Shown here piece by piece: positions 60,553 through 64,000 of a stretch of DNA of 64,000 bases (position 1 is its first letter; every line of letters starts with the position of its first letter). This stretch comes from Halogranum amylolyticum. GTDB taxonomy: Archaea; Halobacteriota; Halobacteria; Halobacteriales; Haloferacaceae. The stretch spans positions 434,001 to 498,000 of the forward strand of contig NZ_FODV01000002.1 in NCBI RefSeq assembly GCF_900110465.1, read 5' to 3'. Made by a program: the position numbers and the translations under genes. The notes under the pieces are model-generated. The model was not told the DNA's origin and ran no database searches. It worked only from the letters and a program-made list of their open reading frames with translations.

Positions 60553-60681
60553 TCACTCTGAGCTCTCACTCTCCGCGCCGTTGGTCCCGGCAGCGGACGT
60601 CGCCGGGTCGTCGATGACGGCCATCGCCGCCGACGGCTTGGACTCGACGTTCTCGATGGCTGGTTCCGTACTCTGCTTCTA
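60553..60681 (-). other. Possible C-terminal gene remnant
   Basis: An open minus-strand frame of about 42 codons between a TAG at 60679-60681 and a TGA at 60553-60555. It reads like a protein tail (EPAIENVESKPSAAMAVIDD, then PATSAAG) with a GC-rich third position. There is no good start codon and no recognised family, so it may be a truncated gene end or chance. Confidence 0.2.
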
Positions 60682-60760
60682 GAGCAACTAGGTACTCAAT
60701 GTGAGTGACATCTCTTGGGGTAGAGATGTGTCGTCACGACGTTTCTCGTGCAAAAAGAGA

Positions 60761-60880
60761 CTACAACGGCAGTTCACACCGCGGACAGTCGTGCCGATCC
60801 TCGGTCACGATGGGTCTGAACCCGCAGTGGGGGCACTCGTACCACGCCACCATCCCGTCGAACGCCTCGTGTTTCTCCAT
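60761..60880 (-). CDS. Zinc-ribbon microprotein (39 aa)
   Basis: The ATG at 60878-60880 opens MEKHEAFDGMVAWYECPHCG, then FRPIVTEDRHDCPRCELPL. Two C-x2-C knuckles (CPHC and CPRC) form a zinc ribbon. Such very small CPxCG-type zinc proteins are common and conserved in haloarchaea, with roles in regulation. GGTTAACTCC lies about 25-30 bases upstream as a possible TATA box, so the mRNA is likely leaderless. Function unknown. Confidence 0.75.
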   Translation of the reverse strand: MEKHEAFDGMVAWYECPHCGFRPIVTEDRHDCPRCELPL

Positions 60881-61004
60881 AACGATTAATTGCCACCGAC
60901 GGAGTTAACCGTTGGCGTGGCTCCCACGCACCGAGAACGGACGAGACACTCGTCGTGGACGCTCGCACGCGGACGACCACTGAAGAAGGTGCGTCTCGGC
61001 CCAG

Positions 61005-61358
61005 TTACCGCTGCTCGACGACCGACTCGCCCAGCCACTCGTCGGCCCACGCCTCGATCTCCTCGAAGACGGGACAGAGCGACCGCCCCTTCTCGGTGAG
61101 ACTGTAGTACGTCGCGACCGGCGCGTCCTCCTCGAGACGACGGTTCACGAACCCGGTCTCCTGGAGGTCGTCCAGCACGCGCGACAGCGTCCGCGAGCTC
61201 GCGTCGGTCGACCGCTTGAGTTCGTTGAACCGCTTCTCGCCGTCCTGCAGGTCGTGGAGGACGATGAGTCGCCACTGGGAACCGATCTGTTTCAACGAGT
61301 CGATGACGGAGCAGGGTCCGTCGAGTTGCTCTCCCTCGGGGTCGGTGTTCACAGCCAT
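61005..61358 (-). CDS. HxlR-family transcription regulator
   Basis: A 117-residue wHTH protein of the HxlR family. The N-terminal CSVIDSLKQIGSQWRLIVLH has the conserved Cys and Trp. The HTH reads NELKRSTDASSRTLSRVLDD and the wing YYSLTEKGRSLCPVFEEIEA. HxlR proteins sense electrophiles or redox changes, often through that Cys. It is divergent from the DUF6069 gene, and each has its own TATA box near the middle (CGGTATATAGC and GAGTATATCC). It may regulate the neighbour. Starts at the ATG 61358. Confidence 0.92.
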   Translation of the reverse strand: MAVNTDPEGEQLDGPCSVIDSLKQIGSQWRLIVLHDLQDGEKRFNELKRSTDASSRTLSRVLDDLQETGFVNRRLEEDAPVATYYSLTEKGRSLCPVFEEIEAWADEWLGESVVEQR

Positions 61359-61494
61359 CTCTCGGTCGAACTCACGGCTCCCGGCTATATACCGGTTCGG
61401 AATCGAACCTGGTTCCGATCCGCGACTGTCGTGCCGTGTGTTCCACCGGCGTCAGGTGGCGAGTATATCCACTCAGAACGCGTACTGACCCGTC

Positions 61495-61917
61495 ATGCAA
61501 TCCGTCGCAACGCCAGTCGACTCCGAACGACGAACTCTCCCCTCGTTGCCCGAGCGTGCGGCGATCGGCCTCGTGAGCGCACTCGTCTTGACCGGTCTGG
61601 TCCGGGTGACTGCCGGGTCGCTCGTCGACGTCGGTAACGTCGAACCGCTCGGTTGGGTCCCGATACTCGTCTCCACGGTCGTCGCCGCGCTGGGTGCGAC
61701 AGGCGTCTACGCTGTCGTCTCACACCTCTCGACGCAGCCGAACCGTCACTTCGTCGTCGTCGCAGCGGCCGTGCTTCTCCTCTCGATGGCTCCGGTGTTC
61801 ACCGTCGCCGCGACGTTGCCGGACGTCACGACGACGACACTCGGCGTCCTCGCTTTACTCCACGTGACGGCGGCCGTCGGAATCGTCGCAGGACTGACCG
61901 GCGTCGTCCATCGATAG
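61495..61917 (+). CDS. DUF6069-type membrane protein
   Basis: A 140-residue protein with four predicted helices (residues about 20-42, 52-74, 85-105 and 113-136). The order and the start of helix one (ERAAIGLVSALVLTGLVRVT) fit DUF6069, whose role is unknown. The ATG at 61495 lies about 30 bases after GAGTATATCC, so the transcript is likely leaderless. It is divergent from HxlR, which may regulate it, and converges with the PaaI gene. Confidence 0.78.
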   Translation: MQSVATPVDSERRTLPSLPERAAIGLVSALVLTGLVRVTAGSLVDVGNVEPLGWVPILVSTVVAALGATGVYAVVSHLSTQPNRHFVVVAAAVLLLSMAPVFTVAATLPDVTTTTLGVLALLHVTAAVGIVAGLTGVVHR

Positions 61918-61925
61918 GACCGAAC

Positions 61926-62375
61926 TCATTCGTCGTCTCGACCGGGGAGACTTCCGCGCTCGCCGTTCCCCCACGCGGTCTCCTCGGCCGCGCCGCTGGT
62001 CTTGTACGTCCCCCGAGCGGTCGCGACGCTCGTTCCGTCGGTGTCGGAGACGGTGACGTCGGCGACGGCGACGCTCCCGCCGTCGCGGACCACCTCCGCC
62101 TCGGCGACGAGGTCGGTCGTCGCCGGCGCGAGATAGTCTATCCGCATATCGATGGTCGGCGTCGCCGCGTAGTGCAGCGAGATGACGGCCGCACCGCCGA
62201 CGGTGTCGGCCAGAGCGTAGGCGACGCCGCCGTGCGCGACCGACCGGCCGGGGACCGACGAGTGGTAGTCCGAGAGGGCGAGCGTCGCCCGCGCGTAGCC
62301 GTCTGCCGCCTCTGTCACGTCGATGTCGAGGTGGTCGGCGAACGGCATCCGCGTCAGGATCTCCTCTAAACTCAT
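61926..62375 (-). CDS. PaaI-type hotdog thioesterase
   Basis: A 149-residue hotdog-fold protein. The active-site HGG stands in VAHGGVAYALADTVGGAAVI (residues about 47-66), and DMRIDYLAPATTDLVAEAEV is the typical following segment. PaaI-like enzymes hydrolyse acyl-CoA or phenylacetyl-CoA derivatives. Its last 20 residues are polar. The ATG at 62373-62375 starts MSLEEILTRMPFADHLDIDV. No paa genes are near; a broader role in acyl-CoA turnover is probable. Confidence 0.9.
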   Translation of the reverse strand: MSLEEILTRMPFADHLDIDVTEAADGYARATLALSDYHSSVPGRSVAHGGVAYALADTVGGAAVISLHYAATPTIDMRIDYLAPATTDLVAEAEVVRDGGSVAVADVTVSDTDGTSVATARGTYKTSGAAEETAWGNGERGSLPGRDDE

Positions 62376-62489
62376 TGTCGTCCGTACAGGCGGCGGTGTG
62401 AAAACGGTTGCCGCAACCCGCCGGGACGACCGTCGAGGAGTCCGTCACACCGAACCAGTCCCGCGAGAATTTGTTCTTATAGACGATTT

Positions 62490-62520
62490 ATGTTGCTGTA
62501 ACTACTTCTACTAGTAACAT
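62490..62520. promoter_or_regulatory. Inverted repeat upstream of the GntP gene
   Basis: ATGTTGCT (62490-62497) and AGTAACAT (62513-62520) are inverted with one mismatch and lie about 20 bases before the TATA-like CTTTTAAGT (62540-62548). The placement suits a regulator site for the GntP permease, but the arms are short. Confidence 0.3.
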
Positions 62521-62569
62521 TTGTGAAGTACATTACGCTCTTTTAAGTCACTCGTGGAGGGGAAACTGC

Positions 62570-63931
62570 ATGTTAGATGGTTTCGCACTGATCGGACTGC
62601 TCGCCGTGGCGGTGGGGTTCATCATCGTCGCGACGGCGAAAGTGAACCTCCACGCGTTTCTGACGCTCCTGCTCGCGGCCTACGGCACCGGCGTGCTCGC
62701 CGGCGTCGACCCCCAGCGGGTCGCGACGCTCGTCACCGACGGGTTCGGGAGCGTCCTCGGCTACATCGGCATCGTCATCCTCGCGGGGACGATCATCGGC
62801 ATCGTCCTCGAGCGCTCCGGGGCAGCTATCGTCATCGCCGAGACGATCCTCGATCTCATCGGCGAGGAGCACACCCCGGAGGTGATGGCGATCACGGGCA
62901 GTCTCGTCAGCATCCCCGTCTTCTGTGACTCGGGGTACGTCATCCTCTCGGGGCTGAGTCGCTCGCTGGCCGAGCGTTCGAAACTCTCGCTCGCGACCTT
63001 GAGCGTCGCGCTGGCGGGAGGACTCTACGTGACGCACGTCTTCGTCCCGCCGACGCCCGGCCCCATCGCCGCGGCGGGCATCCTCGGCGCCGACGTCGGT
63101 CTCGTCATGCTCGCAGGCATCGTGGTGAGCGTCCCGGTGACGCTCGTCGCCGCCAAGTGGGCGAGTTACGTCGCCTCGCGGTTCCACATCGACCCCGACC
63201 CGGAGGTGACCATGGCGGACATCAAAGCCGAGTACGGGAGTCTCCCCTCCCGCTGGCAGGCGTTCGCGCCGCTTCTCGTCCCCATCGTCCTCATCTCGAT
63301 CGGGAGCGTCGCCGCCTACCCCAGCGCCGACGACCCGGCGTTCGTCGAGGGGACGCTACAGAGTTGGCTGCTGTTCGTCGGCGACCCGGCCGTGGCGCTG
63401 CTCGGCGGCGCGTTCCTCAGTTTCACCATCGTCCCGTCGTTCTCCGACGACGTCATCGACGAGTGGGTCAGCGACGGGCTCACCGACGCCGCCGTCATCC
63501 TCGCGGTGACGGGCGCGGGCGGCGCGTTCGGCAGCGTGCTCGGAGCGCTCCCGCTCGAGGAGTTCATCGGAAACACGTTCAGCGGACTCGGTATCGGTCT
63601 GTTCGCCGCGTTCGTCGTCGCGGCGGCGCTCAAGACCGCCCTCGGCTCGTCGACGGTCGCCATCCTCACCACGTCGAGTCTCATCGCCCCGCTTTTGGGG
63701 TCGCTCGGTCTCGCCTCCCAGTGGGGGTCGGTGTTCGCCGTCCTCGCTATCGGCGCCGGGAGCATGACGGTCAGCCACGCCAACGACTCGTACTTCTGGA
63801 TCATCACCGAGTTCTCCGACATGGAGACGGCGACCGCCTACCAGGCGTGGACGCTCGCGACGCTGACGCTCGGTGTCGTCAGCATCGTCTGGATCTTCAT
63901 CCTGCGGAACGCCGTCCAGTTAGTGGCGTAG
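62570..63931 (+). CDS. GntP-family permease
   Basis: A 453-residue transporter with 12-13 membrane helices. GntP marks are VNLHAFLTLLLAAYGTGVLA, VSIPVFCDSGYVILSGLSRS, THVFVPPTPGPIAAAGIL and SSTVAILTTSSLIAPLL. The family takes up gluconate, glycerate or related sugar acids with protons. KDG kinase in this window makes a sugar acid likely. The ATG at 62570 lies about 27 bases after CTTTTAAGT and just after GTGGAGGGG. A short inverted repeat upstream may serve regulation. Confidence 0.9.
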   Translation: MLDGFALIGLLAVAVGFIIVATAKVNLHAFLTLLLAAYGTGVLAGVDPQRVATLVTDGFGSVLGYIGIVILAGTIIGIVLERSGAAIVIAETILDLIGEEHTPEVMAITGSLVSIPVFCDSGYVILSGLSRSLAERSKLSLATLSVALAGGLYVTHVFVPPTPGPIAAAGILGADVGLVMLAGIVVSVPVTLVAAKWASYVASRFHIDPDPEVTMADIKAEYGSLPSRWQAFAPLLVPIVLISIGSVAAYPSADDPAFVEGTLQSWLLFVGDPAVALLGGAFLSFTIVPSFSDDVIDEWVSDGLTDAAVILAVTGAGGAFGSVLGALPLEEFIGNTFSGLGIGLFAAFVVAAALKTALGSSTVAILTTSSLIAPLLGSLGLASQWGSVFAVLAIGAGSMTVSHANDSYFWIITEFSDMETATAYQAWTLATLTLGVVSIVWIFILRNAVQLVA

Positions 63932-63970
63932 TCGTCTCCGTCAGTCTCGGAACCGCAGTCGACTCCTCGA

Positions 63971-64000
63971 CTACGACGGCTTGCCGGGGAAGTTCACGAA
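63971..64000 (-). CDS. 3' end of an incoming minus-strand gene (partial)
   Basis: The last 30 bases read on the minus strand as FVNFPGKPS then TAG (63971-63973). The frame is open to the window edge. Ten codons are too few to name a product. It would converge with the GntP gene. Confidence 0.3.
   Translation of the reverse strand, partial: FVNFPGKPS

Overview
The window looks like chromosomal DNA of an extreme halophilic archaeon (class Halobacteria, probably a Haloferax/Halogeometricum-type lineage). GC content is high, the predicted proteins are strongly acidic, and many starts appear leaderless, with a TATA-like box 26-33 bases upstream. Overlapping ATGA/GTGA junctions are common inside operons. 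Haloarchaeal families are frequent: HalOD1, HTH-10/Bat, DUF7344, the DUF4129/DUF58 cluster, PGF-CTERM surface proteins and Tat lipoproteins. No transposase, CRISPR array, rRNA or replication origin was seen, so this is mostly ordinary core-type chromosome with some decayed spots.

Layout. 1-5 kb: end of a PEP-utilising enzyme, a DUF192 protein and leuA with a short overlapping leader ORF. 4.8-5.2 kb: tRNA-Ser(CGA) with two degenerate copies of its 3' end. 5.3-10.6 kb: a MoxR ATPase converging on a four-gene translationally coupled membrane operon (DUF4129, DUF7269, DUF58, DUF7519), then a THEP1-like NTPase. 10.8-17.7 kb: small regulators, an NhaC antiporter interrupted by a 19-base poly-C tract, a FilR1-type regulator, a drug/metabolite transporter, Hsp20 and the dead N-terminus of a Cdc48-type AAA ATPase. 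17.8-20.8 kb: a Zn/Mn-type ABC uptake operon with a perfect 22-bp palindrome upstream. 21-28 kb: a lipoprotein, a TIM-barrel isomerase, a sodium:solute symporter operon, a LolA-like protein and a wHTH-DUF7521 pair. 28.6-32.3 kb: a Bat-type regulator, 3-hydroxybutyrate dehydrogenase, AtoE and a DUF7344 regulator. 32.5-39.8 kb: DUF6663, CNNM/CBS protein, a second NhaC, Usp, VIT1/CCC1, a flavoprotein disulfide reductase and an LMW phosphatase. 39.8-44 kb: a PGF-CTERM surface protein, KDG kinase, a signal-anchored double wHTH protein and an internally deleted KaiC-like ATPase with a receiver domain. 44-53.2 kb: Nudix-Nudix-mutL, GH3 beta-glucosidase, a Tat-exported low-complexity protein and mutS. 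53.4-64 kb: a lipobox plus PGF-CTERM protein, the HypE/PurM-like and thiDN pair, DUF6789 with oxidase subunit I, MaoC hydratase, DsbA-like protein, a zinc-ribbon microprotein, HxlR regulator, PaaI thioesterase and a GntP permease.

Functional threads. Mismatch repair is represented by mutL (with two Nudix enzymes) and mutS in the same 9-kb stretch. Short-chain acid metabolism is suggested by bdh and atoE, and the bdh promoter shares a 24-base element with the symporter operon promoter. Sugar catabolism is suggested by KDG kinase, GH3 and GntP. The most unusual items are the poly-C tract that puts nhaC out of frame, the recurrent short ORFs that start near predicted transcription starts and run into the ribosome-binding site or start of the main gene, the tRNA-Ser 3'-end duplications and the palindromic operators.
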